64,000 nt of DNA from Desulfosporosinus nitroreducens (lineage in GTDB: Bacteria; Bacillota; Desulfitobacteriia; Desulfitobacteriales; Desulfitobacteriaceae), in contig NZ_JAMHFY010000008.1 in NCBI RefSeq assembly GCF_023897015.1, positions 124,001 to 188,000 on the forward strand. Direction: 5' to 3'. The position numbers and the translations under genes were made by a program. Positions 25,795 to 33,963 of this stretch are shown here, piece by piece (position 1 is the stretch's first letter; the number at the start of each line of letters is the position of its first letter). The notes beneath the pieces are model-generated. The model did no database searches. It was not told the origin of the DNA and saw only the letters and a program-made list of their open reading frames with translations.

Positions 25795-25801
25795 TAAACG
25801 G

Positions 25802-25939
25802 TTACAGGTTTATTAAGTTGGGCGATTTTGGTGGTTTAGGTGGGATGGGTGGGCTAGGCGGTCTTTGGAGTATTGCTAACAGTTCCCATATGATGATTAA
25901 CAATAAGATAATAATTGTGATTAATGCAGTTAGAATCAT
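25802..25939 (-). CDS. 45-residue membrane peptide 3 with polyproline tail
   Basis: Helix MILTALITIIILLLIIIWEL, then LAILQRPPSPPIPPKPPKSP and NLINL. AGGAGTGAGG precedes the ATG; the gene stands 55 bp after element copy D. Paralogue of peptide 2. Confidence 0.75.
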   Translation of the reverse strand: MILTALITIIILLLIIIWELLAILQRPPSPPIPPKPPKSPNLINL

Positions 25940-25994
25940 ATACCTCACTCCTCTATTTTAGATTCTCTAAGATTGAGATGGTTCCTTATGCATT

Positions 25995-26009
25995 CTATTC
26001 AGCATGTCC
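25995..26009 (-). promoter_or_regulatory. Conserved element GGACATGCTGAATAG, copy D
   Basis: Preceded by AACATCCAAC and followed by AATGCATAAGG on the minus strand; precedes membrane peptide 3. Confidence 0.6.
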
Positions 26010-26121
26010 GTTGGATGTTATTGGAAGAATAAAAGATCGGCATGACGACCTGATTAAAAACATGGGATATCGTTTACATTTCAATTGAGTGTTCTTGGTT
26101 ATTTAGACACAAAAAGCAAAC

Positions 26122-26156
26122 GCAAAGCCCCTGATCGTAATGATCAGGGGCTTTGC
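26122..26156. terminator. Perfect 15-bp terminator hairpin
   Basis: GCAAAGCCCCTGATC pairs with GATCAGGGGCTTTGC around GTAAT. On the minus strand it is followed by GTTTGCTTTTTG, so it ends the 88-residue gene at 26225. Confidence 0.85.
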
Positions 26157-26224
26157 ATGTAATTTTAAGTAACAATAGTTTCTCTGAGGAGGCTATAAAA
26201 TATGACTGCTAGGGTCTGAACTTA

Positions 26225-26491
26225 TCAAGTAATTATATAACGCTTCCATGGAATTCTGTGGGGATCTACCTTTGCAAGAAATTTGACGATATCTTTTCGC
26301 CCATAATAAGCAGGTTTTCCTTCCGCGTTTTCGCCCATTAAGATGATTGGCATACCAGGAAAAATATGACGATAAGCATCTCTTGCTGCTTGAGTCTCAA
26401 CGCTGCTCTTGATTATATGAGGTTTAACTACCACAATAGCAAAAGTAATATCCTGCTCCTTAACAACGGCGCCATCGATTTGATAACTCAT
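26225..26491 (-). CDS. Hypothetical protein, 88 aa
   Basis: A soluble alpha/beta protein: VKEQDITFAIVVVKPHIIKS, then AYRHIFPGMPIILMGENAEG, KPAYYGRKDIVKFLAKVDPH. Ribosome site GGGGGTG. No family recognised; the pattern of strand and helix suggests a compact fold. Own terminator. Confidence 0.6.
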   Translation of the reverse strand: MSYQIDGAVVKEQDITFAIVVVKPHIIKSSVETQAARDAYRHIFPGMPIILMGENAEGKPAYYGRKDIVKFLAKVDPHRIPWKRYIIT

Positions 26492-26697
26492 AATATCACC
26501 CCCTTAATGAAAAAAGATTTGGTATTTTATGTCCAACTAACAAAATTCGACATAAAAAGAAAAACCCCTGTTAATTAAAAATATTTAAAGAGGTTGCGAA
26601 TCGAGTAGCCCATGTTGCTTAACTCATGCCTACTCTTCAAATCGCAGATTCTATCATACATTTCCATCTGGCTTACATATCGTTTAGTGTTGCAGGT

Positions 26698-26708
26698 CTA
26701 GCATGTCC
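26698..26708 (-). promoter_or_regulatory. Degenerate copy of the conserved element (copy F)
   Basis: Minus-strand GAACTTGGACATGCTAGA keeps GGACATGCT but lacks GAATAG. It lies about 200 bp before the 88-residue gene. Confidence 0.3.
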
Positions 26709-26759
26709 AAGTTCATCATGGATAAATCATAGATAGGCGCTATTCTTGTAATTTTGCTT

Positions 26760-26911
26760 TATGTATAATAAAGCTGGAGGGGGACTTCATATTTAATAGG
26801 AAAGTTCTAGCTTCGAGTTTGGCAATATGCCTGTCAAGTATTCTTGTCACAGGAGGTTCAAGTTCCCTACAGGAGGAATTCCAATGTAAAAGGCCTAGGC
26901 GTTAAACCTAG
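26760..26911 (+). pseudogene. Possible signal-peptide remnant
   Basis: A plus-strand frame reads NRKVLASSLAICLSSILVTG and GSSSLQEEFQCKRPRR before a stop in the peptide 4 terminator. It looks like the start of an exported protein, with GGAGGGGG upstream but ATA where the start should be. Probably a decayed gene start. Confidence 0.3.
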
Positions 26912-26914
26912 GCC
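26892..26914 (-). terminator. Terminator after membrane peptide 4
   Basis: GGCCTAGG and CCTAGGCC arms around CGTTAAA; same arm family as those after peptides 2 and 3. Confidence 0.7.
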
Positions 26915-26921
26915 AGTTTCT

Positions 26922-27038
26922 TTAACCTGCTACTGGTGCAGGTACAGGGATTTGTCCGACGGGCCATAACCATGGAGAAATTAACAGTAATAATGCGACT
27001 ATAAACGCCAAAAATCCTAAGAGTCCAATTAAAAACAT
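26922..27038 (-). CDS. 38-residue membrane peptide 4
   Basis: MFLIGLLGFLAFIVALLLLI followed by SPWLWPVGQIPVPAPVAG. GGGGAGGTGACGTAGA precedes the ATG; 62 bp after element copy E. The IPVPAP tail links it to peptide 1. Confidence 0.72.
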   Translation of the reverse strand: MFLIGLLGFLAFIVALLLLISPWLWPVGQIPVPAPVAG

Positions 27039-27100
27039 TCTACGTCACCTCCCCATATATAGGATCCAATAAGATGAGAAGGTTCTTGATATAAACTATT

Positions 27101-27115
27101 CTATTCAGCATGTCC
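27101..27115 (-). promoter_or_regulatory. Conserved element GGACATGCTGAATAG, copy E
   Basis: Preceded by CGAACATTCATC and followed by AATAGTTTATA on the minus strand; precedes membrane peptide 4. Confidence 0.6.
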
Positions 27116-27385
27116 GATGAATGTTCGTTGATTTCATCTCCTAGATTGATGAAGATTTGAAGGAACTTGCAAAGAAAGTAGACAGGTACTTCAAAACAAG
27201 GAATGACGTGACAAGAAACGGACAATAAATTGTTGCATATCATACACGAAAAAGATGCTTTGAGAGCAGGATTTAATATGTTGTTAAAAATATCCCTTTT
27301 ATACTGCAAGGATTTATTATAGAATGGGAATAGAAGGTTTAAATAATCAGCAAAAAATTATTTTTAAGATAACAAGGAGAAGAAA

Positions 27386-28672
27386 ATGGGAAAAACAATA
27401 GCTGAGAAAATATTTGATGCACACAGGGTAAACATGCCGTTTCCTGATACCCATGTATTAAAATTGGATAGGGTTTTCTGTCACGAGATTACCACACCGA
27501 TTGCTATCACAGATCTAATGGCAAGGGGAATGGACAGGGTCTTCGATCCCACAAAGATAAAAGCTGTCATAGACCATGTAACACCTGCAAAAGATTCTAA
27601 AACTGCTGAACAAGGAAAGATACTGCGCGATTGGGCTAAAAGGCATGGTATCAAAGACTTTTTTGACATTGGAAGAAATGGTGTTTGTCATGCAATATTC
27701 CCGGAAAAAGGATTTGTAAGACCGGGTTATACAGTTATCATGGGGGATTCGCACACATGTACTCATGGAGCGTTTGGAGCTTTTGCTGCAGGTGTCGGAA
27801 CCACTGACCTTGAAGTAGGTATATTTAAAGGTGTATGTGCCTTTCATTTTCCGAAAACCATTAAATTTGTGCTTAATGGCACCTTAAAACCAGGGGTTTA
27901 TGCCAAAGACTTGATACTTTTTATTATTAAAAAACTGACGGTTAATGGTGCAACTAACATGGTCATAGAATTTACCGGACCGGTTATCGATGCAATGTCA
28001 ATGGAATCACGTATGACATTATGTAATATGGCAATTGAAGCCGGAGGCACTTGTGGAATATGCTATCCGGATATGACAACAGTGGAATACCTATGGGAAT
28101 TCATTAAAGACGAATTTAGCACAAGGGAAGATGCTTTGAAAGAATACTCAAAATGGATTTCCGATGCGGATGCGTCCTATGAAAAAGTGTATGAATATGA
28201 TGTTACTAATTTAGAACCAATGGTAACTTTCGGGTTCAAACCAGACCAGGTAAAAACAGTCAATGAAATGGCAGATACAAAAATTGATCAGGTTTATATA
28301 GGAAGTTGTACCAATGGTCGTATAGAAGATCTGAGGATTGCTGCAAGTATCCTCAAGGATAAAAAAATAAGTGATGATGTTCGTGCAATTGTGAGCCCTG
28401 CAACTCCGGATATTTACTCCATGGCCTTAAAAGAAGGAATAATTGAGATTTTCCAGAACGCTGGTTTCTGCGTTACAAACCCAACATGCGGGGCTTGTCT
28501 TGGCATGAGTAATGGGGTTCTTGCTAATGGTGAATCCTGTGCTTCTACAACAAACCGAAATTTTAATGGCAGAATGGGAAAAGGCGGTACGGTTCATCTG
28601 ATGAGTCCTGCTACTGCTGCAGCTTCAGCTATTGTAGGAAAAATAACCAATTCACAATTTTATAAAGCGTAA
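27386..28672 (+). CDS. Aconitase-family dehydratase large subunit (LeuC/homoaconitase/dimethylmalate type)
   Basis: A 428-residue [4Fe-4S] dehydratase large subunit. Substrate and cluster motifs: GDSHTCTHGAFGAFAAGVGTT, GSCTNGRIEDL (first cluster Cys), and NPTCGACLGM (the other two). Length fits the short LeuC-type subunits. It forms a heterodimer with the next gene. Because no leuA or leuB is adjacent and the small subunit is not a typical LeuD, the substrate may be isopropylmalate, aconitate, homoaconitate or dimethylmalate. Promoter region is the AT-rich 27.2-27.38 kb stretch. Confidence 0.88.
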   Translation: MGKTIAEKIFDAHRVNMPFPDTHVLKLDRVFCHEITTPIAITDLMARGMDRVFDPTKIKAVIDHVTPAKDSKTAEQGKILRDWAKRHGIKDFFDIGRNGVCHAIFPEKGFVRPGYTVIMGDSHTCTHGAFGAFAAGVGTTDLEVGIFKGVCAFHFPKTIKFVLNGTLKPGVYAKDLILFIIKKLTVNGATNMVIEFTGPVIDAMSMESRMTLCNMAIEAGGTCGICYPDMTTVEYLWEFIKDEFSTREDALKEYSKWISDADASYEKVYEYDVTNLEPMVTFGFKPDQVKTVNEMADTKIDQVYIGSCTNGRIEDLRIAASILKDKKISDDVRAIVSPATPDIYSMALKEGIIEIFQNAGFCVTNPTCGACLGMSNGVLANGESCASTTNRNFNGRMGKGGTVHLMSPATAAASAIVGKITNSQFYKA

Positions 28673-28687
28673 GTATCGGAGGGAAAA

Positions 28688-29212
28688 ATGAAAGAATTTA
28701 GCGGAAAAGTCTTATTCTTGGATAGAAGTGATATCAATACCGATGAAATCATTCCGGCAAAGTATCTTACTGAAATCACTAAAGAGGCATTGAAACCATA
28801 TTTATTAGAGGATTTGTCTCTCGCCGGATTTAACACTAAAGAAGATATTAAAGACAAAGCTGTGCTTGTAACAAGAGCGAATTTTGGTTGTGGTTCTTCC
28901 AGAGAGCATGCTCCATGGGCGTTTGAAGTAAATGGAATCAATGTAGTGATTGCTGAAAGTTTCGCAAGAATATTCAGACAGAATATGTATAATTGCGGTA
29001 TGTTTGCCATTGAATTACCTAAAGATAAGATCGAATATCTTTTTGAAAACTTCGCGGGGAAAGAGACTTCAATAGCAATTGACATTGATAAAGAGAAGAT
29101 CATTGTAACTTCATCAGATCAATCAGAAGAAATTGATTTCAAAGTCGGCGAGTTTGACAAGACACTTGTTAAAGAAGGCGGCTGGGTTGGTTACGCTGAT
29201 AAAAACTATTGA
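28688..29212 (+). CDS. Aconitase-family dehydratase small (swivel) subunit
   Basis: A 174-residue swivel domain: LDRSDINTDEIIPAKYLTEI at the N-terminus, then the substrate loop NFGCGSSREHAPWAFEVNG. It begins 15 bp after the large subunit with GGAGGG. IDRSDINTDEIIPA-type starts occur in non-leucine members of the family, which is why I leave the substrate open. A terminator follows. Confidence 0.88.
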   Translation: MKEFSGKVLFLDRSDINTDEIIPAKYLTEITKEALKPYLLEDLSLAGFNTKEDIKDKAVLVTRANFGCGSSREHAPWAFEVNGINVVIAESFARIFRQNMYNCGMFAIELPKDKIEYLFENFAGKETSIAIDIDKEKIIVTSSDQSEEIDFKVGEFDKTLVKEGGWVGYADKNY

Positions 29213-29250
29213 TTAATTAAGGCTAGTTATTTATTGTGCTGTATTGCCTT

Positions 29251-29287
29251 AAACCTGCTTAACCATTTGGTTTTGCAGGTTTTTTTA
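29251..29287 (+). terminator. Terminator of the dehydratase operon
   Basis: AAACCTGC (29251-29258) pairs with GCAGGTTT (29275-29282), followed by TTTTTATT. Confidence 0.85.
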
Positions 29288-29510
29288 TTATTAGTAAATG
29301 TGAAGAAGTTACAAAGAATTGGGTAAAGAAACGGAATTGTCCTTTAATGTTTTAGAGGTTGACTGGAACAGAATCAAGTCGTGAATGTTCGGGCGGCAGT
29401 GTAGACAACATTAAACGCCGAAATCAGTTCATTTCTGAATGATTTCGGCGTTTAATAGCAGTTACTCTAGATTTGTTATAAATGAAAGCCTTGGAAGATG
29501 AAGATTTTAT
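29288..29510. other. Gene-free stretch with an isolated perfect hairpin (29411-29455)
   Basis: TTAAACGCCGAAATCA pairs perfectly with TGATTTCGGCGTTTAA around a 13-base loop. No gene precedes it within 200 bp on the plus strand after the operon terminator. It could end the minus-strand neighbour or a small RNA. Nothing else is visible here. Confidence 0.5.
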
Positions 29511-29738
29511 TTAATTATAATTTGAAACCATAACAATAAAAGTATAGAAGAATAAAAATGCGATGATTATGCTCACCGAAATAATCGCTCTTTTACCATC
29601 TTCTTGGTCTTCTTTTGCAGCACTATAGTCGTACCATGTCCTTAAATAAATGATATCAGCAGTTTCTCTTACGGCGGCCTTAAAGTTCCCATTTAATTTC
29701 TTGTTTCGGTTATCAATTACATAATATCTTCCTCTCAT
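29511..29738 (-). CDS. 75-residue protein with C-terminal membrane helix
   Basis: Soluble N-terminus MRGRYYVIDNRNKKLNGNFK, AAVRETADIIYLRTWYDYSA, then one helix AIISVSIIIAFLFFYTFIVMV. Ribosome site AAAAAGGAGAG. Function unknown; a tail-anchored small protein. Confidence 0.55.
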   Translation of the reverse strand: MRGRYYVIDNRNKKLNGNFKAAVRETADIIYLRTWYDYSAAKEDQEDGKRAIISVSIIIAFLFFYTFIVMVSNYN

Positions 29739-30039
29739 AAGCTTCTCTCCTTTTTAGATGAATATGTAAGGGCACCTTCGCAAGTTTAGTATCTCGCTAC
29801 CGAAGGATTACATTTCTTTGTCTTAACCTCATTTTACGATATCTCATTTCCTCCTTCTTCTCAATAAATAAAGTTCGCTAAGAATTCTGAATTTCCTGCT
29901 TTTCTACAATATTAATTGTTTTGCGACTATTTAGGGATTTATGATGTTCATAGATGAATCTTTTGTTGTACTGAACCGTCTGCCCATCGACAGCGGTCTT
30001 CGAGATCCACCCGAATAAAGCAGAAGAATTTTTTAAGCA

Positions 30040-30186
30040 TTAGCTTAGGAGGATCACTGCCTGGTTTCTGCTCAAATTCGGAATCGATTCCGAATTTGAA
30101 CTGCCATGTTTGGAGCCGGGCCAGGTTTTTATCCATAAGAGCGGCCCTTGGGCCGCAAAATCAACAGCCATCGGCAGGTGAGGCAT
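30040..30186 (-). pseudogene. Chimeric 48-codon frame containing a piece of the DUF3102 gene
   Basis: The frame MPHLPMAVDFAAQGPLLWIK ends with SSNSESIPNLSRNQAVILLS, nearly the same as SSNSESIPNLSYTQAIILLG inside the DUF3102 protein at 31.2 kb, and it carries the same 28-bp palindrome (30072-30099). It follows DUF2922 on the same strand. It is best read as a recombination scar holding a third fragment of the DUF3102 region. Confidence 0.5.
30072..30099. repeat. 28-bp perfect palindrome, copy 1
   Basis: Core TTCGGAATCGATTCCGAA with TCAAA and TTTGA flanks. Identical palindromes occur at 31244-31271 and 62736-62763 inside the two DUF3102 genes. Confidence 0.85.
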
Positions 30187-30203
30187 TTCCCCTCTGGCAG
30201 GCT

Positions 30204-30440
30204 TTAATATATGGGCGGATCATACAAATCGGTTGTTGTTGAATCCGTTATTTTTATATCTTTTTTGCCGATCAATTCGCCGCCGGTGGTGACAAACATA
30301 TTTTTTGAAATGATGAGGTCCATAGCGGCCTCAGCTTCCGCTGCGGTCAGGTCTGCCCGTGGTGCCGGCAGCGTAAGGGTAAATGTGCTCCCCAATGTTG
30401 TAACAAAGGTCAGCCGAAGGGTCTTCTGAGTATTTGCCAT
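30204..30440 (-). CDS. DUF2922 family protein
   Basis: A 78-residue protein: KTLRLTFVTTLGSTFTLTLP, then ADLTAAEAEAAMDLIISKNM and the ending KKDIKITDSTTTDLYDP. The split of a beta hairpin, helix and strand is typical of DUF2922, which is normally paired with DUF1659 as here. The pair is common in spore formers; role unknown. A GCGGCCC/GGGCCGC hairpin lies downstream at 30143-30158. Confidence 0.85.
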   Translation of the reverse strand: MANTQKTLRLTFVTTLGSTFTLTLPAPRADLTAAEAEAAMDLIISKNMFVTTGGELIGKKDIKITDSTTTDLYDPPIY

Positions 30441-30481
30441 ACCAATACCCCCTCTCCTCGTATGATCGATTGAACAGGGAT

Positions 30482-30706
30482 CTATTCCTGAGCCAGGTCA
30501 AAGCGGTTATTCCGGGTTACGGATACCAACGGGTATTCCAGCAAATCGAATAATGTGGTTGCTACTTCGTAAAGATCCTCATCGGACACGTCCATCTTCA
30601 GCCCGGAAAAGCTTTTTTGCCGGAAAACCGGGGAACCGTCGGCAGTCATACCGATCTGATAACGGACAACCATCTCGGTTTCCACCCCTGACGAAATGAT
30701 AGGCAT
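30482..30706 (-). CDS. DUF1659 family protein
   Basis: A 74-residue protein: VRYQIGMTADGSPVFRQKSF, SGLKMDVSDEDLYEVATTLF, DLLEYPLVSVTRNNRFDLAQ. It is the customary partner of DUF2922, 41 bp away in the same operon. GGGAGGATTATAA precedes the ATG. Its promoter region is part of the 1.1-kb repeat. Function unknown. Confidence 0.85.
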   Translation of the reverse strand: MPIISSGVETEMVVRYQIGMTADGSPVFRQKSFSGLKMDVSDEDLYEVATTLFDLLEYPLVSVTRNNRFDLAQE

Positions 30707-30810
30707 TTATAATCCTCCCTTATTCTGGATTTCACTGGTCAAGCCTTGGTTTGTCCTTCTTATCATATGCACCTTGTCCGGCAGGGGTTACCCTTGTCCA
30801 GGGTATTTAT

Positions 30811-30875
30811 GACAAAATAATGGCAAAACCGTAAAGTGCCTATGCACTTTATGGTCTTGCCATTATTTTCTCACA
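30811..30875. terminator. Long hairpin upstream of the DUF3102 gene
   Basis: AAAATAATGGCAAAACC and the matching GGTCTTGCCATTATTTT, with TAAAGTGC/GCACTTTA inside. It stands between the divergent DUF1659 and DUF3102 genes and recurs in repeat copy 2. Confidence 0.7.
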
Positions 30876-30985
30876 AGTGAGGGCTTGAACACATAGGCTA
30901 TGAGTAAGGTTGTTCAAATCCATCTTCTCTTATGGGAGCTTTTCCTCCGGAAAAGCTTATGAATAAGCAGAGGAGCTCGAAGATC

Positions 30986-31798
30986 ATGGCGAAGGGAATA
31001 AGCGAGCGGACGCCGCAGATTATCGCGGCCGAAATTAACAGTATTAAAGATCAGACCGGCAGAATGCTGCTTTACAGCTCCGTCGAGATCGGACGGCGCC
31101 TGACGGAGGCCAAATCCATGGTCAATCATGGAGAATGGGGGAAGTGGCTGGAGAACTCGGTGAGTTACTCTCAAAGCACGGCCAATAAACTCATGCGCCT
31201 CTTTGAAGAGTATGAGGCCAAGCTCACCGCCGGACAGGACAGTTCAAATTCGGAATCGATTCCGAATTTGAGCTACACTCAGGCGATTATCCTTCTGGGA
31301 ATTCCCGAGGAGGAACGGGAGTCCTTTATGGCAGAGCATGATGTGGCGAGTATGTCGACCCGGGAGCTTAAACAGGCAGTCCAGGAAAGGGACCAGGCCC
31401 TTAACGAAAAAGCGGAGCTTCAAAATACTCTGACCGCCAACCAGGGTGCAGTCACGGAAATAACCTATGAGCGGGATGAGTTGAGAAAACAGGCCTCAGG
31501 TCTCCAAGCGGCCATCCACACGAAAGAGTTAACCATCAAGACTTTACAGGAGAAACTGGACTCAGCCAAGGAGGGCGAGGCTTCAGCTGGGAAAATCGCC
31601 GCCCTGGAAAAGGATATCAAAGCCACCCGGATCAAGTTGTCCGCCAACAAAGTCAGCTTTCTCTACAACAATATCGCCAAAGAATTCGAAGAGTTGCTGA
31701 AGGAACTGACTAAGCTGGCTCCGGCGGACCCGGAAGCTCATGAAAAGTATAAGAGTGAGGTTAGCGGTTTTATCGGGAAAATAGCGGAGAGACTGTAA
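30986..31798 (+). CDS. DUF3102 family protein, copy 1
   Basis: A 270-residue protein. Residues 5-90 are the DUF3102 domain (SERTPQIIAAEINSIKDQTG, EIGRRLTEAKSMVNHGEWGK, SYSQSTANKLMRLFEEYEAK); a long coiled coil follows (LKQAVQERDQALNEKAELQN onward), then a helical C-terminus. The domain is found in phage, plasmid and other mobile-element proteins and looks DNA-associated. ATG 30986 is chosen because GAGGAG lies 9 bases upstream. A near-identical copy is at 62475-63290. Confidence 0.85.
   Translation: MAKGISERTPQIIAAEINSIKDQTGRMLLYSSVEIGRRLTEAKSMVNHGEWGKWLENSVSYSQSTANKLMRLFEEYEAKLTAGQDSSNSESIPNLSYTQAIILLGIPEEERESFMAEHDVASMSTRELKQAVQERDQALNEKAELQNTLTANQGAVTEITYERDELRKQASGLQAAIHTKELTIKTLQEKLDSAKEGEASAGKIAALEKDIKATRIKLSANKVSFLYNNIAKEFEELLKELTKLAPADPEAHEKYKSEVSGFIGKIAERL
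31244..31271. repeat. 28-bp perfect palindrome, copy 2 (inside DUF3102 gene)
   Basis: Same sequence as 30072-30099; it encodes SNSESIPNL. A perfect 28-bp palindrome within a gene is unexpected by chance. Confidence 0.85.
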
Positions 31799-32012
31799 GG
31801 CAGCGGGCCCAGGTGCAGGCAAGAGGATGTCTCACAAGAGCATCCTCTTTTTGATATCTTCCTCCATGTTCGGCCGAGTACTTGAGAAATCACTCTTATT
31901 GATTATTTCGATCTAGTTTTCACTAAGGGAGCATAGCGTCTCTGCCTTTTATTTCAATACAGAACATTGTTAAACATGGGCGTTATTAGTTGACTTTGTC
32001 AATGCACAGTAC

Positions 32013-33035
32013 TTAACGCTTCATTTGATGTTCTCTTAAGCCATCTGAGTTATCTGGGTTACTTTGCATGGGTATTGGCATAGATTCTGAAGAATTACTG
32101 CTTTTATGTTGGCTGCCAGGCATAGTGTATCCTGAGGATATTGAATCATTGTTGAGTAAGCTTTGATTTGATCCTCCTGAATTGGAGGAATCATTTGAAT
32201 GAGTATTCTCACCGATCATCGGATTTCCCATTGAGTCGGGCATCTCCTCTTGCATCCCGACTTGGTGAGAAATAGCCATGCTTTCTGTCGGGAAAAGTGT
32301 GGTTAAGGTTGTATTTGCCTCAGCCAACATATGAAGGGCATCCTTAGGATTAGAACCATCTGCAGTTACAATCAAGCCCTTCTCCTGAATCCGCTTGTAA
32401 ATCTGATACTGATTCACACTCATTCCAAGACTTTGAGCCGCTTTACGGGTATCTTCATCTGTTCTACTAACCATCATGTATGCAGAAATGTTCTCTTCAA
32501 GCATATGGCGCTCTATAGATTCTCGGAGTCTGGTCTGATCGATAACATCTAATGGTTGGTCTCCTACGGGTATAACACTAGTTAGAATCAGGGTATTTGC
32601 TTGATTAAAGACTCCATGTTCATTCGCTTTATCAATAATCAAGTCTACTGCAGTGTAAATGTCCATCCCTTGAAGTTGTAAGTTCGATGGTGAGTCCTGA
32701 GTTTCATCAATTACCTTAAGAACTTTTGCATTTCCGTCAATTAATAATTCCATACTAGAATCCATATCCAGCACAACAGCTGCTACAGCATTATTAGCTC
32801 CTGAGACTAAGTTGAAGACACTTAGAGACAAGGCGAGTAGTAGAATTGCAGCGATTGAACCAAATTTGATGAGTCTATGACTTAAAGGTTTATGAACAGG
32901 TAGCTCGATATCAAGAACCTGCCCCAGGGTAGGAGTAGCCTTCGGCGTTTTAATTTCTAAATAGTCACCACTTTCAGTATAAAGAATGGTGACTTTTTTT
33001 GATATCTTCATGACAATGCCAGTCGTTTTTTTCAT
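32013..33035 (-). CDS. rsgI: RsgI-like anti-sigma-I factor
   Basis: A 340-residue membrane protein. Residues 1-50 are the cytoplasmic RsgI N-terminal domain (TGIVMKISKKVTILYTESGD, then LEIKTPKATPTLGQVLDIEL), a single membrane helix follows (LIKFGSIAAILLLALSLSVF), then the extracellular RsgI core (NNAVAAVVLDMDSSMELLID) and a Ser/Asn/Gly/Met-rich tail from residue 255. It holds sigma-I inactive until a cell-surface signal arrives. No carbohydrate-binding domain is present, so the signal is not obviously a polysaccharide. It starts 5 bp after sigI. Confidence 0.88.
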   Translation of the reverse strand: MKKTTGIVMKISKKVTILYTESGDYLEIKTPKATPTLGQVLDIELPVHKPLSHRLIKFGSIAAILLLALSLSVFNLVSGANNAVAAVVLDMDSSMELLIDGNAKVLKVIDETQDSPSNLQLQGMDIYTAVDLIIDKANEHGVFNQANTLILTSVIPVGDQPLDVIDQTRLRESIERHMLEENISAYMMVSRTDEDTRKAAQSLGMSVNQYQIYKRIQEKGLIVTADGSNPKDALHMLAEANTTLTTLFPTESMAISHQVGMQEEMPDSMGNPMIGENTHSNDSSNSGGSNQSLLNNDSISSGYTMPGSQHKSSNSSESMPIPMQSNPDNSDGLREHQMKR

Positions 33036-33040
33036 TATGG

Positions 33041-33769
33041 CTAACTCCTCTCTTTGACTATAGAATCTACCTGTGTAAACCCTTTTAAAGACACGAATTC
33101 GGGGTCTGATAGGATTAAAGCTGTCGCGATTAGATATTTCCTGCCTCTTTCTAGAACCTTTCGCTTCACGCCTGTTAAGAGTTCCAACTCTTTGAGAGGT
33201 AAAAGCTTAGTTTTAGTTAGTTGCATTAATAAATTTGGGTGCTCACAAAGCTCTTGGGCTACTCTCCAGAGAGTAGCCTTGCTGTCTCTATGCTTCGGGG
33301 AAACTTCCACTAAGTCTTCCAATTTTATTCCATACTCGGCTAAAACTGTCGTGTAGATTTTTACAGTTTCGGAAAAATTACTATTTTGTTCTTCCTCCTT
33401 ATAGTGTTTAAACGACGATGCTGACTCATAGTCATAGAGATTATCTTCCTCAGCCTCCAATGGAGTAAGAGAGAGTACTTGATGTTTAGACTCTTTGCGA
33501 AAGTAGTCTATCAGTCGTCTTGCAATAACTGTTTTGGAAAAACTGTAGAAAGACGCTTTCTGGTCAGGTTTATAACCGTCTATAGCTTCATTAAAAGCAA
33601 GTAGAGCAATGCTTAACTCCTCATCATGTCCCCAAGTCAGATAGCGTTTACAGAGTTGGGAGCTAACTTTTACAATAAATGGTTTGTGATTTTGTATAAA
33701 TTCCTCTCTAATTAGTACGTTTCCTTTTTTCGCTAGTAGTAAAGATTGCTGAATCGTTAGTTCTGGCAC
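33041..33769 (-). CDS. sigI: RNA polymerase sigma factor SigI
   Basis: A 242-residue sigma-70-family factor of the SigI group: QQSLLLAKKGNVLIREEFIQ (region 2.1), RYLTWGHDEELSIALLAFNE (region 2.2), AIDGYKPDQKASFYSFSKTV (2.3/2.4), and a C-terminal HTH-like region (ELLTGVKRKVLERGRKYLIA). GTG start after GGAGGGG. Its own promoter 30 bp upstream matches the sigma-I consensus, implying autoregulation. Confidence 0.9.
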   Translation of the reverse strand: MPELTIQQSLLLAKKGNVLIREEFIQNHKPFIVKVSSQLCKRYLTWGHDEELSIALLAFNEAIDGYKPDQKASFYSFSKTVIARRLIDYFRKESKHQVLSLTPLEAEEDNLYDYESASSFKHYKEEEQNSNFSETVKIYTTVLAEYGIKLEDLVEVSPKHRDSKATLWRVAQELCEHPNLLMQLTKTKLLPLKELELLTGVKRKVLERGRKYLIATALILSDPEFVSLKGFTQVDSIVKERS

Positions 33770-33796
33770 TTCAACCCCTCCACTTAATAGATTGTT

Positions 33797-33826
33797 TTCG
33801 TATACTTATCGGTAATTTTGGGGGGT
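33797..33826 (-). promoter_or_regulatory. Sigma-I-type promoter of sigI-rsgI
   Basis: Minus strand: ACCCCCC (33820-33826), 19 bases, CGAA (33797-33800). C-rich -35 and CGAA -10 elements are known for Bacillus and clostridial sigma-I promoters. A nearly identical block of about 50 bp stands at 39634-39690. Confidence 0.75.
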
Positions 33827-33882
33827 ACCCGATGAAAAAGTTAATGGAAATTTTCCTGCCTACCCCTGCTTAGGATAAAAGA

Positions 33883-33913
33883 AGGCTCAGACCATTATTA
33901 AGGGTCTGAGCCT
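33883..33913 (-). terminator. Terminator of the broken NlpC/P60 gene
   Basis: AGGCTCAGACC pairs with GGTCTGAGCCT. A close relative stands at 40414-40449 with the same TTAGACAT flank. Confidence 0.8.
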
Positions 33914-33963
33914 CTTAGACATCTCGCTAAGTTTAAAAAGCCAGTCAATCTTGCCTAAAATGA

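Larger units (their letters stand above)
30713..31817. repeat. 1.1-kb direct repeat, copy 1 (carries DUF3102 gene)
   Basis: It matches 62202-63309 at very high identity, from TCCTCCCTTATTCTG to GGGCCCAGGTGCA. Length differs by a net three bases, with a 3-bp CAC insertion and two single-base indels in copy 2. No transposase or terminal inverted repeat is seen. Confidence 0.92.

Noticed and set aside
24563-27115. CRISPR array made of the repeated 15-bp elements
   Set aside because: The copies are 230-1,100 bp apart, too short and irregular, and each stands before a gene; no cas genes are present.
27386-29212. Firm assignment as leuCD of leucine synthesis
   Set aside because: No leuA or leuB is adjacent and the small-subunit N-terminus is not typical LeuD, so I leave the substrate open.
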